From the NCBI RefSeq assembly GCF_007197755.1, contig NZ_CP041636.1:2826001-2890000 (forward strand): 64,000 bases of DNA, given 5' to 3'. The stretch is from Ferrovibrio terrae (GTDB lineage: Bacteria > Pseudomonadota > Alphaproteobacteria > Ferrovibrionales > Ferrovibrionaceae). The notes below the pieces were generated by a model. It was given only the letters and a program-made list of their open reading frames with translations, was not told the origin of the DNA and did no database searches. The translations under genes and the position numbers were made by a program. Of this stretch, positions 43,926 to 53,782 are shown piece by piece. The number at the start of each line of letters is the position of its first letter. Within the stretch, counting starts at the first letter, position 1.

Positions 43926-44038
43926 TCGTCGTTCCCGCGAAAGCGGGAACCCAGTCGTGCGGTCGCGTGGATGCCCGCCCGTCGCGCTTTGCGTGACAGC
44001 ATATATAAGGCGGCAAAGCCGCCGGGCGCGGGCATGAC
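43926..44038. repeat. Second type of dispersed palindromic element
   Basis: It begins with hairpin GTTCCCGC-GAAA-GCGGGAAC (43931-43950) and ends GCGGGCATGAC (44027-44037), which mirrors the left end GTCGTTCCCGC with two mismatches. The interior holds TGGATGCCCGCC and GGCGGCAAAGCCGCC. The hairpin resembles the TTCCCGCGAAAGCGGGAA repeats widespread in proteobacteria. It lies between divergent GNAT and HTH-like genes. Confidence 0.6.
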
Positions 44039-44150
44039 AAAAAGAAGCGGTATAAGAATAATATCCTATCAATGTTCTTTTTTTGTTTACATAGAGCCAG
44101 TGCCGCGTTATCCTGATCCGCCTCTACAGTTTCATGCTCTGGAGGCCACC

Positions 44151-44918
44151 ATGGCTCTGAACGACACTCATCCCGCGCGCCCTGTTGGCAGTGCGGGCCG
44201 CAAACGCGTGCGGATCGACTGGAAACGCGGCGCAGCGCTGCTGATCGATGGCGAAACGCCGACGGCGGTCTGTGCCGCGCTCGGCATCGACGAAGACCGG
44301 CTCTGGCGTCATCTGCGCGGCAGCCTGCGTTTCCAGTATCTGCTGCGGCAGGCGCGCGAACGGCGCCGGCTGCTCGGCCAGCTCAAACTCGAAACCGTCA
44401 GCCGTGAAGCCGTGGTGCGTCTCGCGCGCAGCGCCGACAGGCCTGACGCCATGCTGATCGCGCAGCTTGTGCAAACCGCCCAGGGCCAGGATTGGGGCGA
44501 GGGCATCACGGAAAACAGCGACGTGATCGCGCGGCTGGCCGACAGCGGTCGCCGGCCGCCGAACCAGGCCTTTCGCAAACGGCTTGCCGTCGAACGCAAA
44601 CAGATGGATGCCGAATTCGAGTCCTACTGCCGCGCGGATGCTGCGCGTGCAGCGGCGCAGGCGGTAACGCAAGCTGCTGATGCGGCAGCGAAACCGGAGA
44701 ATAAGACTCAGTTAAGCGAAAATAAGCCCGTGCTAAGCGCGGTGGAGAGTGCCGCGAGTGCGGAGACGCCCGCAGAACCGCCGCGGCTGCCGCCGCGTCG
44801 CGTGCCCCTGCCGCTATCAGCGCGGAGTGAGAGCACCATCGTCGATCTCACCGATATCTACGGCAATCCGCTGCCGGTAAATGGGACCCCGGCTTGCGCT
44901 GACGCTTGGCCTGGGTGA
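44151..44918 (+). CDS. Unrecognised HTH-like protein with repeat-derived C-terminus
   Basis: A 255-residue protein with a strong RBS (GGAGG, five bases before ATG 44151). Residues about 17-62 (RKRVRIDWKRGAALLIDGET, PTAVCAALGIDEDRLWRHL) look like a helix-turn-helix of the type found in terminase small subunits or transposon-linked proteins. The middle is Arg/Glu-rich and helical (RQARERRRLLGQLKLE). The tail is Ala/Glu/Pro-rich and ends IVDLTDIYGNPLPVNGTPA then CADAWPG. The last 13 codons lie inside a dispersed palindromic repeat. No family is recognised; a DNA-binding role is a guess. Confidence 0.78.
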   Translation: MALNDTHPARPVGSAGRKRVRIDWKRGAALLIDGETPTAVCAALGIDEDRLWRHLRGSLRFQYLLRQARERRRLLGQLKLETVSREAVVRLARSADRPDAMLIAQLVQTAQGQDWGEGITENSDVIARLADSGRRPPNQAFRKRLAVERKQMDAEFESYCRADAARAAAQAVTQAADAAAKPENKTQLSENKPVLSAVESAASAETPAEPPRLPPRRVPLPLSARSESTIVDLTDIYGNPLPVNGTPACADAWPG

Positions 44919-44970
44919 CGGGAATACATAAGAGCGTCACCCCGGGCTTGACCCGGGGTCCCATTTTTTT
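44881..44970. repeat. Dispersed palindromic repeat, inverted pair (copies 5 and 6)
   Basis: ATGGGACCCCGGCTTGCGC starts at 44881 and the copy ends CTGGGTGACG at 44920; it overlaps the 3' end of the preceding gene. The inverted partner GCGTCACCCCGGGCTTGACC starts at 44934 and ends TCCCATTTTTTTT at 44970. On the plus strand the second hairpin followed by T8 could also terminate transcription. Confidence 0.82.
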
Positions 44971-44992
44971 TGCGATGTCGCGGAGAAGACGC

Positions 44993-45691
44993 TTACGACT
45001 GCGGCGTGTTGTTGCTGGCTGCCTGCGCGCCCTTCCCGGCGCGGGCCGAGGTCGGCGTGAAGCTGGTCTTCACATACTTGTCGGCCGCCGCCGTCAGTTC
45101 GTCGAGCTTGCCCTCGAAGAAATGGTCGGCGCCCTGCACCTTCTTGTAGTCGATCTTGATGCCCTTCTGCAGCGCGAGGCGCTGCGCCAGCTTGGCGACT
45201 TCGGGCTCGGCCACGATCTTGTCCTCGGTGCCCTGGATGATCAGCCCCGAGGAGGGGCAGGGCGCGAGGAAGCCGAAATCGAACATGCCGGCCGGCGGCG
45301 CCACCGAGATGAAGCCGTCGATTTCCGGGCGGCGCATCAGCAGCTGCATCGAGATCCAGGCGCCGAACGAGAAGCCGGCGATCCAGACGGCCGAGGCATT
45401 GGCATTCACGCCCTGCAGCCAGTCAAGCGCCGAGGCGGCATCCGAAAGCTCGCCCTGGCCGTTATCAAAGGTGCCCTGGCTGCGGCCCACGCCACGGAAG
45501 TTGAAGCGCAGCACGGAAAAACCGCGCTTGGCGAAAACGTGGAACAGGTTATAGGTGACCTTGTTATTCATCGTCCCGCCATACAGCGGGTGGGGATGCA
45601 GGATCAGCGCGATCGGCGCATTGACCTCCGGCCCGTGGGTATAACGGCCTTCGAGCCGTCCGTCAGGGCCGGGGAATATGATGTCAGGCAT
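44993..45691 (-). CDS. Alpha/beta hydrolase (dienelactone hydrolase/YsgA-like superfamily)
   Basis: A 232-residue hydrolase: MPDIIFPGPDGRLEGRYTHG, then ALILHPHPLYGGTMNNKV (oxyanion region), VLRFNFRGVGRSQGTFDNG, nucleophile elbow WIAGFSFGAWIS (Ser), LIIQGTEDKIVAEPEVA (Asp) and QGADHFFEGKLDEL (His). The pattern LHPHPxxGGTMxNKV is characteristic of a bacterial subgroup with unassigned esterase or acyl-peptide activity. It is convergent with the HTH-like gene and divergent from the cysteine desulfurase gene. Confidence 0.9.
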   Translation of the reverse strand: MPDIIFPGPDGRLEGRYTHGPEVNAPIALILHPHPLYGGTMNNKVTYNLFHVFAKRGFSVLRFNFRGVGRSQGTFDNGQGELSDAASALDWLQGVNANASAVWIAGFSFGAWISMQLLMRRPEIDGFISVAPPAGMFDFGFLAPCPSSGLIIQGTEDKIVAEPEVAKLAQRLALQKGIKIDYKKVQGADHFFEGKLDELTAAADKYVKTSFTPTSARAGKGAQAASNNTPQS

Positions 45692-45801
45692 CTCGGTTCG
45701 TCACTTTGGCGCCTCTGGGGAGGGGCGGCGCTGAAAATCAGTTGAAGCAGGATCACTTTTACCATACTCGGCAGAGCGAAATTCAAGCTTAAAAGCAGGA
45801 A

Positions 45802-46935
45802 ATGAACTCCAGCTACCTTGACTATAACGCAACCGCGCCGCTGCGGCCGGAGGCCCGGACCGCCCTGCTGGCGGCGCTGGAGGCACCCGCCAACCCGTCG
45901 TCGGTGCACCGTTTTGGCCGCAACGCGCGCGGAATCGCCGATATCGCGCGCGGCCAGGTCGCCGATCTGGTCCGTGCCGAGGCCCGCCGTGTGGTCTTCA
46001 CCTCGGGCGGGACGGAGGCAAATAATCTGGCGCTGCGGCTGGCCCTTGAGGGCGCCGGGGTCAAAAGCCTGGTCATTACCGGGATTGAGCACGACTCGGT
46101 GCTGCGTCCGGCACGCCATGCCGGCCTGCCGACCTATGAGGTGGTGGCGGGAGCCGATGGCGTGGTTTCCCTGGGGGCACTCGAGGCGACGCTCGGCGCG
46201 GCGCAGGCGGCCCATCCTGGTCCGGCGCTGGTCGCGCTCATGCTCGCCAACAACGAGACCGGTGCGATCCAGCCGGTGGCCGAGGCCGCCCGGCTGGCCC
46301 ATGCGCACCAGTCGCTGCTGCTCTGCGACGCCGTGCAGGCGGCGGGCAAGATCCAGGTCAACCTCAGCCAGCTCGATGCCGACTTCCTCACCCTGTCCGC
46401 CCACAAGCTGGGCGGGCCCACCGGGGTCGGCGCGCTGATCACCCGCGACGACTGGACCCCGGCCCCCCTCCTGCGCGGCGGCGGGCAGGAGAAGGGCATG
46501 CGGGCCGGCACCGAGAATCTCGGCGGCATCGCCGGCTTCGGGGCGGCGGCGGCGGCGGCCCAGCAGGGTATGTACGGCATGAAGACCGTGGCCGCTTTGC
46601 GCGACCGGCTGCAGGCCGGATTGCTGGCGGTCTGCCCGGAAGCCCCGGTTTACGGGACTGGTCTTCGGTTGCCCAATACGCTGTGCATCGGCATGCCCGG
46701 GGTGCCGGCCGAGACCCAGGTGATGGCGCTCGACCTGGCCGGTGTCGCCGTGTCGGCCGGCTCGGCCTGTTCGTCGGGCAAGGTGACGCCGAGCCATGTG
46801 CTGACCGCCATGGGCCTGCCCGAGGCGGCGGCGCGCGAGGCGATCCGCTTCAGCCTGGGCTGGGCCAGCCGGCCTGAGGACGTCGACCGGGCGATCGAGG
46901 CCTGGTGCAAGCTCTGGCAGCGCAAGCGAAAGTGA
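45802..46935 (+). CDS. Cysteine desulfurase (NifS/IscS family)
   Basis: A 377-residue PLP enzyme that takes sulfur from cysteine as an enzyme persulfide for Fe-S cluster or other sulfur transfer. Seen: MNSSYLDYNATAPLRPEART, VFTSGGTEANNLAL, MLANNETGAIQPV, the PLP lysine in LTLSAHKLGGPTGVGAL, RAGTENLGGIAGFG and the active-site Cys loop SAGSACSSGKVTPSH. The longer SSGK-type loop places it in the IscS/NifS group. A [2Fe-2S] ferredoxin follows after an AT-rich spacer, an arrangement seen with isc-type genes. No scaffold (IscU) gene is adjacent. Confidence 0.94.
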   Translation: MNSSYLDYNATAPLRPEARTALLAALEAPANPSSVHRFGRNARGIADIARGQVADLVRAEARRVVFTSGGTEANNLALRLALEGAGVKSLVITGIEHDSVLRPARHAGLPTYEVVAGADGVVSLGALEATLGAAQAAHPGPALVALMLANNETGAIQPVAEAARLAHAHQSLLLCDAVQAAGKIQVNLSQLDADFLTLSAHKLGGPTGVGALITRDDWTPAPLLRGGGQEKGMRAGTENLGGIAGFGAAAAAAQQGMYGMKTVAALRDRLQAGLLAVCPEAPVYGTGLRLPNTLCIGMPGVPAETQVMALDLAGVAVSAGSACSSGKVTPSHVLTAMGLPEAAAREAIRFSLGWASRPEDVDRAIEAWCKLWQRKRK

Positions 46936-47088
46936 TGTTTCGGATTATATATAAATCATAAGTATGTGAAAAATATTGATTATTATATAAAACTTAAAGT
47001 GAAATCCTGTCGGTTGCTGAGCGGCGCTGCAGGCGATATATCCACCCCGTCCGCGCCGTGCGGGCTGAAGCCCCGGAGCCCCTGAGCG
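46936..47088. promoter_or_regulatory. AT-rich spacer before the ferredoxin gene
   Basis: A 153-bp gap. 46945-47005 is almost entirely A/T, with GATTATATATAAATC and GATTATTATATAAAAC as near-repeats, in sharp contrast to the GC-rich surroundings. It may be the ferredoxin promoter, open to iron- or redox-responsive control, or a horizontally shaped remnant. The last 60 bases are GC-rich and probably form the leader. Confidence 0.4.
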
Positions 47089-47415
47089 ATGCCGAAAATG
47101 ACCTTCATCCAGCCGGACGGGAAGCGCGTCGAGGTCGATGCGTCCAACGGCCTCTCGGTGCTGGAGATCGCCCACAAGCACGGCATCGACATCGAGGGCG
47201 CCTGCGAGGGCTCGCTGGCCTGCTCGACCTGCCATGTCATCATCGACCCCGACTGGTACGGCAAACTGACGGCTGCCAAGCCCGACGAGGAAGACATGCT
47301 CGACCTCGCCTTCGGCCTGACCAAGACCTCGCGGCTCGGCTGCCAGCTCATCATGTCCGACGCGCTGGACGGCCTGGTGGTCAGTCTGCCGACCGCCACC
47401 CGGAACATGATGTAA
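47089..47415 (+). CDS. fdx: [2Fe-2S] ferredoxin (adrenodoxin/Isc type)
   Basis: A 108-residue electron carrier: [40 protein letters not shown], and cluster ligands in [14 protein letters not shown] (three Cys), with the fourth Cys in [21 protein letters not shown]. This is the vertebrate-type ferredoxin used in Fe-S assembly and P450 reduction. Proximity to the desulfurase at 45802 supports an Fe-S assembly role. Confidence 0.95.
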   Translation: MPKMTFIQPDGKRVEVDASNGLSVLEIAHKHGIDIEGACEGSLACSTCHVIIDPDWYGKLTAAKPDEEDMLDLAFGLTKTSRLGCQLIMSDALDGLVVSLPTATRNMM

Positions 47416-47434
47416 GTCCGACCCAGGCAGTCCG

Positions 47435-48178
47435 GTGGATCCGCTGTTTCTCGTCGTCGCCCTCGGGGCGGCGCTGGCCGGTTTCGTCCAGGGCCTGTCC
47501 GGTTTCGCCTTCGCCATGGTGGCGTCGGCGGTCTGGGCCTGGTGGATCGACCCGCAGCTGGTCGCCGCCATGGCGGTGTTCGGCGGCTTCAGCGGCCAGC
47601 TGCTGGCGGCGCTCACGGTGCGGCGCGGTTTCGATCTCGGGCTGCTGCTGCCCTTCGTGGCCGGCGGCCTGGCCGGCATTCCGGTCGGCGTCGGCATCCT
47701 GCCGCTGCTGAACGTCGACCTGTTCAAGCTGGCGCTGGGCGGTCTGCTGGTGGTGATCTGCCCGGTCATGCTGCTGGCCCACCGGCTGCCCCGGGTGCGT
47801 GGGGGCGGACGCCTTGCCGATGCTGCGGCGGGCTTCGCCGGCGGCGTGCTGGGCGGGATCGGCGGCGTCTCGGGCGCCATCCCCACCCTGTGGTGCACCC
47901 TGCGCGGCATGCCCAAGGATACCCAGCGCGCGGTGATCCAGAATTTCAATCTCGGCATGCTGGGCGTCACGCTCGCCAGCTATATCGGCACCGGCGTGAT
48001 CACCACCGCCACCCTGCCGATGCTGGCCATCGTGCTGCCGGCCATGCTGATCCCCACGCTGCTGGGGGCGCGGCTCTATATCGGCATCAGCGAGGCGGCT
48101 TTCCGCCGCATCGTGCTCGGGCTGCTGACGGCCTCGGGCGTTGCGATGCTGGCGGCGGCGGTGCCGAAGCTGGTCTGA
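47435..48178 (+). CDS. TSUP family permease (TauE/SafE type)
   Basis: A 247-residue membrane protein starting GTG at 47435, with about seven to eight helices. Duplicated halves carry AALAGFVQGLSGFAFAMVAS and AAGFAGGVLGGIGGVSGAIP, the TSUP glycine-rich motifs. Family members move sulfite, sulfoacetate, thiosulfate or other organic anions. The gene abuts the convergent gntR: its TGA and the regulator's stop share the palindrome TGATCA. Confidence 0.9.
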   Translation: MDPLFLVVALGAALAGFVQGLSGFAFAMVASAVWAWWIDPQLVAAMAVFGGFSGQLLAALTVRRGFDLGLLLPFVAGGLAGIPVGVGILPLLNVDLFKLALGGLLVVICPVMLLAHRLPRVRGGGRLADAAAGFAGGVLGGIGGVSGAIPTLWCTLRGMPKDTQRAVIQNFNLGMLGVTLASYIGTGVITTATLPMLAIVLPAMLIPTLLGARLYIGISEAAFRRIVLGLLTASGVAMLAAAVPKLV

Positions 48179-48886
48179 TCAGTCGCGGAAGTAGCCAGCC
48201 GGGTATTGCGCCCGGATGCCGGACACGAAGGCGAGCGACCGCGAAAGATGGTCGCGCACCTCCTGCGCGGCCCGGACCGGATCGCCAGCCGCGATGGCAT
48301 CCACGATGGCGCTGTGGTCGCGCATGATCTGATGCACCTTGCCGGTCATCGGCAGATGCAGACGGCGCAGGCGGTCGATATGGCCGCTATGCCGGCGGGC
48401 CAGGATCCACAGGTCGGGAACGCCGGCGGCGTCATACATCTGTCTGTGGAACAGCCGGTCCTGCGCATCGAACTGCGTCAGGTCGCCGCTCTCGCCAAAG
48501 GCCTGCTGCAGGCGCAGCGTCTGGCGCAGCTGCTCGATCAGCCTGGGATCGGACTGGCTGGCCAGGGTATGCACCATCTCGATCTCGATCGAGCGGCGCA
48601 GGAAGGCGGCCTGCTGTGCATGGTCCAGGTCGATCGGGCTGACCCTGGTGGCATGCTGCGGAAAGATCTCGACCAGGGCTTCCTCGGCCAGCTTCATCAG
48701 CGCGTCGCGGATCGGGGTGGAGCTCAGTCCGAACTGCAGCTGCAACTCGGTGCGCGACAGCACCGTGCCCGGCACCAGCTCCAGATTGATGATCGCATCG
48801 CGCAGATGGTCGAATACCTGCGGCGCCGCCAGCCGCGAACGGTCGCGCAGCGGGGTCAGGGCGAGGCGGGTCAGGGTCACAGTCAT
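48179..48886 (-). CDS. GntR family regulator (FCD domain) of the sugar-acid module
   Basis: A 235-residue regulator starting MTVTLTRLALTPLRDRSRLA at 48886. Winged helix: APQVFDHLRDAIINLELVPG, LSSTPIRDALMKLAEEALVE. FCD domain: AAFLRRSIEIEMVHTLASQS, with His residues in DRLFHRQMYDAAGV and RDHSAIVDAIAAGD for metal/carboxylate binding. It is divergent from the TctC-dehydratase operon, with an 18-bp palindrome between them, so it very likely represses that operon until a sugar acid or its product binds. Confidence 0.93.
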   Translation of the reverse strand: MTVTLTRLALTPLRDRSRLAAPQVFDHLRDAIINLELVPGTVLSRTELQLQFGLSSTPIRDALMKLAEEALVEIFPQHATRVSPIDLDHAQQAAFLRRSIEIEMVHTLASQSDPRLIEQLRQTLRLQQAFGESGDLTQFDAQDRLFHRQMYDAAGVPDLWILARRHSGHIDRLRRLHLPMTGKVHQIMRDHSAIVDAIAAGDPVRAAQEVRDHLSRSLAFVSGIRAQYPAGYFRD

Positions 48887-48918
48887 GGACCCGTCTATAG
48901 CATGGCATCCGGTTTGAC

Positions 48919-48936
48919 GCACTAATGCATTAGTGC
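48919..48936. promoter_or_regulatory. Perfect 18-bp palindromic operator
   Basis: GCACTAATGCATTAGTGC is a perfect palindrome, located 33 bp before the gntR start (48886) and 40 bp before the tctC-like start (48976). It is the clearest operator in the window and is positioned to control both directions. Binding by the adjacent GntR protein is inferred. Confidence 0.78.
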
Positions 48937-48975
48937 TTTAATCCCGGCCATAAGAATCAAGGAGGAGGAAACCTG

Positions 48976-49980
48976 ATGACGCAATCCCACACGCGGCGCT
49001 TTGTCGGCGCTGCCGCGCTCGGCCTGCTGGCCAGCGCAGCCCTGTTCGGCTCCGCCCAAGTGAATCAAGCCCAGGCCCAGACCTATCCCGACCGCAATGT
49101 CACGATGATCGTGCCGTTCCCGGCCGGCGGCGCCTCGGATATCACGGCGCGCAACGTCGCCGCCAAGCTGACCGACAGCCTCGGCAAGACCGTGGTGATC
49201 GACAACCGCGCCGGCGCCAATGGCTCGCTGGGCGCCACGCTGCTGAAGCAGGCTGCGCCCGACGGCTACACCATCCTGGTCGGCTCGATCGGTGTGTTTG
49301 CCATCAATCCGGCGCTGTTCCCCGACCTGAAATACGATCCGATGAAGGATTTCGATCTCCTCACGGTCGCCGTGCGCACGCCGAACGTGCTGGTGGCGCA
49401 TCCGGGCTTCCCGGCGAATAACGTGAAGGAACTGATCGAGTATCTGAAGAAGAACCCGGACAAGGTGTCGTTCGCCTCGTCGGGCACCGGCTCGTCGGAC
49501 CATCTGACGGCCGCGCTGTTCATGCAGAAGACCGGCACGGTGGGCGTGCATGTTCCCTATAAGGGCGGCGGGCCGGCCATCGGCGACCTGATCGGCGGCC
49601 ATGCCAACGTGTCCTTCCAGAATCTCGGCGCCATCGCCAACCATGTGCGCGGCGGCAAGCTGAAGGCGCTCGCCGTCACCGCCGACAAGCGCAATGCGGC
49701 GCTGCCGGACGTGCCGACGCTCGCCGAAGCCGGCGTCAAGGACGTGGAAGTGTATTCCTGGCAGGCCGCCGCTGCGCCCAAGGGCCTGCCGCCGGCTGTT
49801 CGCGCCCGGCTGGAAAAGGACATGATCGCCGGCCTGAAATCGGCTGATATGACGGCAAAGTTCAACGATATCGGCTTCGATGTCGTGGCCAATAGCAGCA
49901 AGGAATTCGAAACCTTCCTGGCTGCCGAGATTGCCCGCTGGAAAACCGTGATCGAGGTCGGCAAGATCAAGCCGGAATAA
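48976..49980 (+). CDS. Orphan TctC/Bug-family substrate-binding protein
   Basis: A 334-residue periplasmic protein: signal MTQSHTRRFVGAAALGLLAS to AQAQ, then YPDRNVTMIVPFPAGGASDI, VIDNRAGANGSLGATLLKQA, VPYKGGGPAIGDLIGGHANV and a normal C-terminus. AAGGAGGAGG precedes ATG 48976. No tctA/tctB genes accompany it, so it must use a shared TctAB pair (such as that at 1405-3366) or act as a sensor. Downstream enzymes suggest a sugar acid or lactone as ligand. Confidence 0.92.
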   Translation: MTQSHTRRFVGAAALGLLASAALFGSAQVNQAQAQTYPDRNVTMIVPFPAGGASDITARNVAAKLTDSLGKTVVIDNRAGANGSLGATLLKQAAPDGYTILVGSIGVFAINPALFPDLKYDPMKDFDLLTVAVRTPNVLVAHPGFPANNVKELIEYLKKNPDKVSFASSGTGSSDHLTAALFMQKTGTVGVHVPYKGGGPAIGDLIGGHANVSFQNLGAIANHVRGGKLKALAVTADKRNAALPDVPTLAEAGVKDVEVYSWQAAAAPKGLPPAVRARLEKDMIAGLKSADMTAKFNDIGFDVVANSSKEFETFLAAEIARWKTVIEVGKIKPE

Positions 49981-50040
49981 CTGTTCGCATGACGGGGCGG
50001 GCAGCGATGCCCGCCCCATTCATTTTCAAGAGTCCCCCCG

Positions 50041-51779
<1,739 letters not shown>

Positions 51780-51780
<1 letters not shown>

Positions 51781-52721
51781 TGTGGACCGGCTCGTCTCGC
51801 TACCCCGATCCGGCCGTGCAGGTGCTGGACGACAGTTTCGCCAAACTGCGGCTGCGCACGGCTGCCGTGGAAAAGCTCGCCACCGGCTTCCGCTGGGCCG
51901 AAGGACCGGTCTGGTTCGGCGACCAGCGCTGCCTGATCTGGAGCGACATCCCGAACAACCGGATGCTGCGCTGGGACGAGCAGACCAATGCTGTCACCAC
52001 CTTCCGCCAGCCGTCCAATCATGCCAACGGCAATACGCGCGACCGGCAGGGACGGCTGGTGACCTGCGAGCATGAGACGCGGCGCATCACCCGCACCGAA
52101 TACGACGGCAGCATCACCGTGCTGGCTGACCGGTTCGAGGGTAAGCGTTTCAATTCGCCGAACGACATCGTGGTGAAATCCGATGACAGCGTCTGGTTCA
52201 CCGACCCGGTCTTCGGCGTGAACAGCAATTACGAAAGCCGCAAGGGCACGTCGGAACTGCCGCAGTATGTCTATCGCCTCGACCCCGAGAGCGGCGAGCT
52301 CAGCGTCGCGGCCGAAGGCCTGAACGGCCCGAATGGTCTCGCGTTTTCGCCGGACGAGAGCAAACTCTATGTCGTGGAGTCGCTCGCGGCACCCAACCGC
52401 CTGATCCATGTCTATGACGTCATCAACGGCGGCAAGACGCTCAGCAACAAAAAGCTGTTCATCGATTGCGGCGCCGGGACATCCGATGGTTTCCGCGTCG
52501 ATACTGCCGGCAATCTGTGGTGCGGCTGGGGCATGGGCAGCGACGATCTGGATGGCGTGATGGTGTTCAACGCCGATGGCCGCGCGATTGGGCGCATCGC
52601 CCTGCCGGAACGTTGCGCCAATCTGTGTTTCGGCGGGGCGATGCGCAACCGCCTGTTCATGGCCTCAAGCCAGTCGCTCTATGCCCTCTATGTCGACGCG
52701 CAAGGCGCGACACTTTCATAA
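51780..52721 (+). CDS. SMP-30/gluconolactonase family lactonase
   Basis: A 313-residue six-bladed propeller. Metal ligands typical of SMP-30 are visible: Glu in FRWAEGPVWFG, Asn in FNSPNDIVVK, Asn in GLNGPNGLAFSPDESKL and Asp in SDGFRVDTAGNLWCGWG. It hydrolyses aldonolactones to aldonates, which the dehydratase encoded just upstream would use. The ATG at 51780 shares one base with the dehydratase TGA, indicating tight coupling. There is no signal peptide, so it is cytosolic. Confidence 0.9.
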
Positions 52722-52739
52722 GTCAGGAAGGACTTCCCT

Positions 52740-53456
52740 GTGGCTGTCAAACCCGAAACCATCGCCAAGCTCAAGACCGTCAGCACGCCGACGCTGGCCA
52801 CGGCGCTGTACAAGCGCGGCCTGCGCAACCAGTTCATCCAGGATGTGATGCCGCTCAATCCCTCGCTGCCGACCATGGTGGGCGAGGCTTTCACCCTGCG
52901 CTACATGCCGGCGCGCGAAGACCGCAATCCGATCACCGTGTTCCAGAACCCCGAGCACCCGCAGCGCAAGGCGGTGGAAATCTGCCCGCCCGGCGCGGTG
53001 CTGGTGATGGACAGCCGCAAGGATGCGCGCGCGGCCTCGGCCGGCTCGATCCTGATCTCGCGGCTGATGGTGCGCGGCGTGGCCGGCGTGGTCACCGATG
53101 GCGGCTTCCGTGACTCAGGCGAGATCGCAGCGCTGAAGATTCCGGCGTTCCACAGCCGTCCGTCTGCGCCGACCAACCTGACCTTGCATGAAGCGATCGA
53201 CATCAATGTGCCGATCGGCTGCGGCGATGCGGCTGTTTTTCCGGGCGACGTGATCGTGGGCGATGCCGATGGTGTGATGGTGATCCCGCATGAGATCGCC
53301 GACGACATCGCCACCGAGGCGGTCGAGATGACGGCGTTCGAGGATTTCGTCACCGAACAGGTGCTGGGCGGCCGTTCGATCAAGGGGCTGTATCCGGCCA
53401 CCGATCCGCAGACCAAGGTGGATTTCGATGCCTGGCGCAAGCAGAAGGGCCGCTAA
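52740..53456 (+). CDS. RraA-family protein (putative 4-carboxy-4-hydroxy-2-oxoadipate/HMG aldolase-like)
   Basis: A 238-residue protein starting GTG, with AGGAAGGA eight bases upstream. RraA-fold features: MVGEAFTLRYMPAR, GAVLVMDSRKDARAASAGSI, the G-G-x-R-D motif in VVTDGGFRDSGEI, CGDAAVFPGDVIVGDADGVM and VIPHEIAD. Family members are metal-dependent aldolases or decarboxylases of 4-hydroxy-2-oxo acids; the E. coli namesake instead inhibits RNase E. In this operon an aldolase acting on the dehydratase product, or a related 2-oxo acid, is the better guess. Confidence 0.88.
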   Translation: MAVKPETIAKLKTVSTPTLATALYKRGLRNQFIQDVMPLNPSLPTMVGEAFTLRYMPAREDRNPITVFQNPEHPQRKAVEICPPGAVLVMDSRKDARAASAGSILISRLMVRGVAGVVTDGGFRDSGEIAALKIPAFHSRPSAPTNLTLHEAIDINVPIGCGDAAVFPGDVIVGDADGVMVIPHEIADDIATEAVEMTAFEDFVTEQVLGGRSIKGLYPATDPQTKVDFDAWRKQKGR

Positions 53457-53782
53457 GCGGCCGCCGGCCTGACACCGTCATGGCCGGACTTGACCCGGCC
53501 ATCTCAACAGGATGGCGTGAGGGGTGTCTCACAACCCGCTTGCGCGCGCAAAAAAGTATTTTATACTTAAAATAATTCCGGCGCCGCTGGCTGCGGCGTA
53601 GCGGAGTCATTTAAACACCGCTTTCTTGTGTATTCCGTCTAAACCTTGATTTCGTCCGTGGAATGCGAAATATGCGCTGTTCAAAGGGCCGGAATCATAT
53701 TATATGTGTACATATGATTTAGGCCGTGAGTTCCGGTCAGCCCCATCTTCGTCCCGTGCTGTCCCTAAACGGATTCAAGCCC
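53457..53782. promoter_or_regulatory. Intergenic region before fpr: one repeat copy and two AT-rich palindromes
   Basis: 326 bp without a gene. 53477-53503 (GTCATGGCCGGACTTGACCC then GGCCATC) is a single divergent copy of the dispersed palindrome. AAGTAT-TTT-ATACTT lies at 53554-53568. AATCATAT (53693-53700) and ATATGATT (53712-53719) form an 8-bp inverted repeat with an 11-base centre containing TGTACA, about 65 bp before the fpr start. The last is the likeliest operator for fpr. The lower GC than neighbours suggests a promoter region. Confidence 0.5.

Noticed and set aside
45604-46797. Long antisense frame across the cysteine desulfurase gene
   Set aside because: Antisense shadow; the sense frame has all desulfurase motifs.
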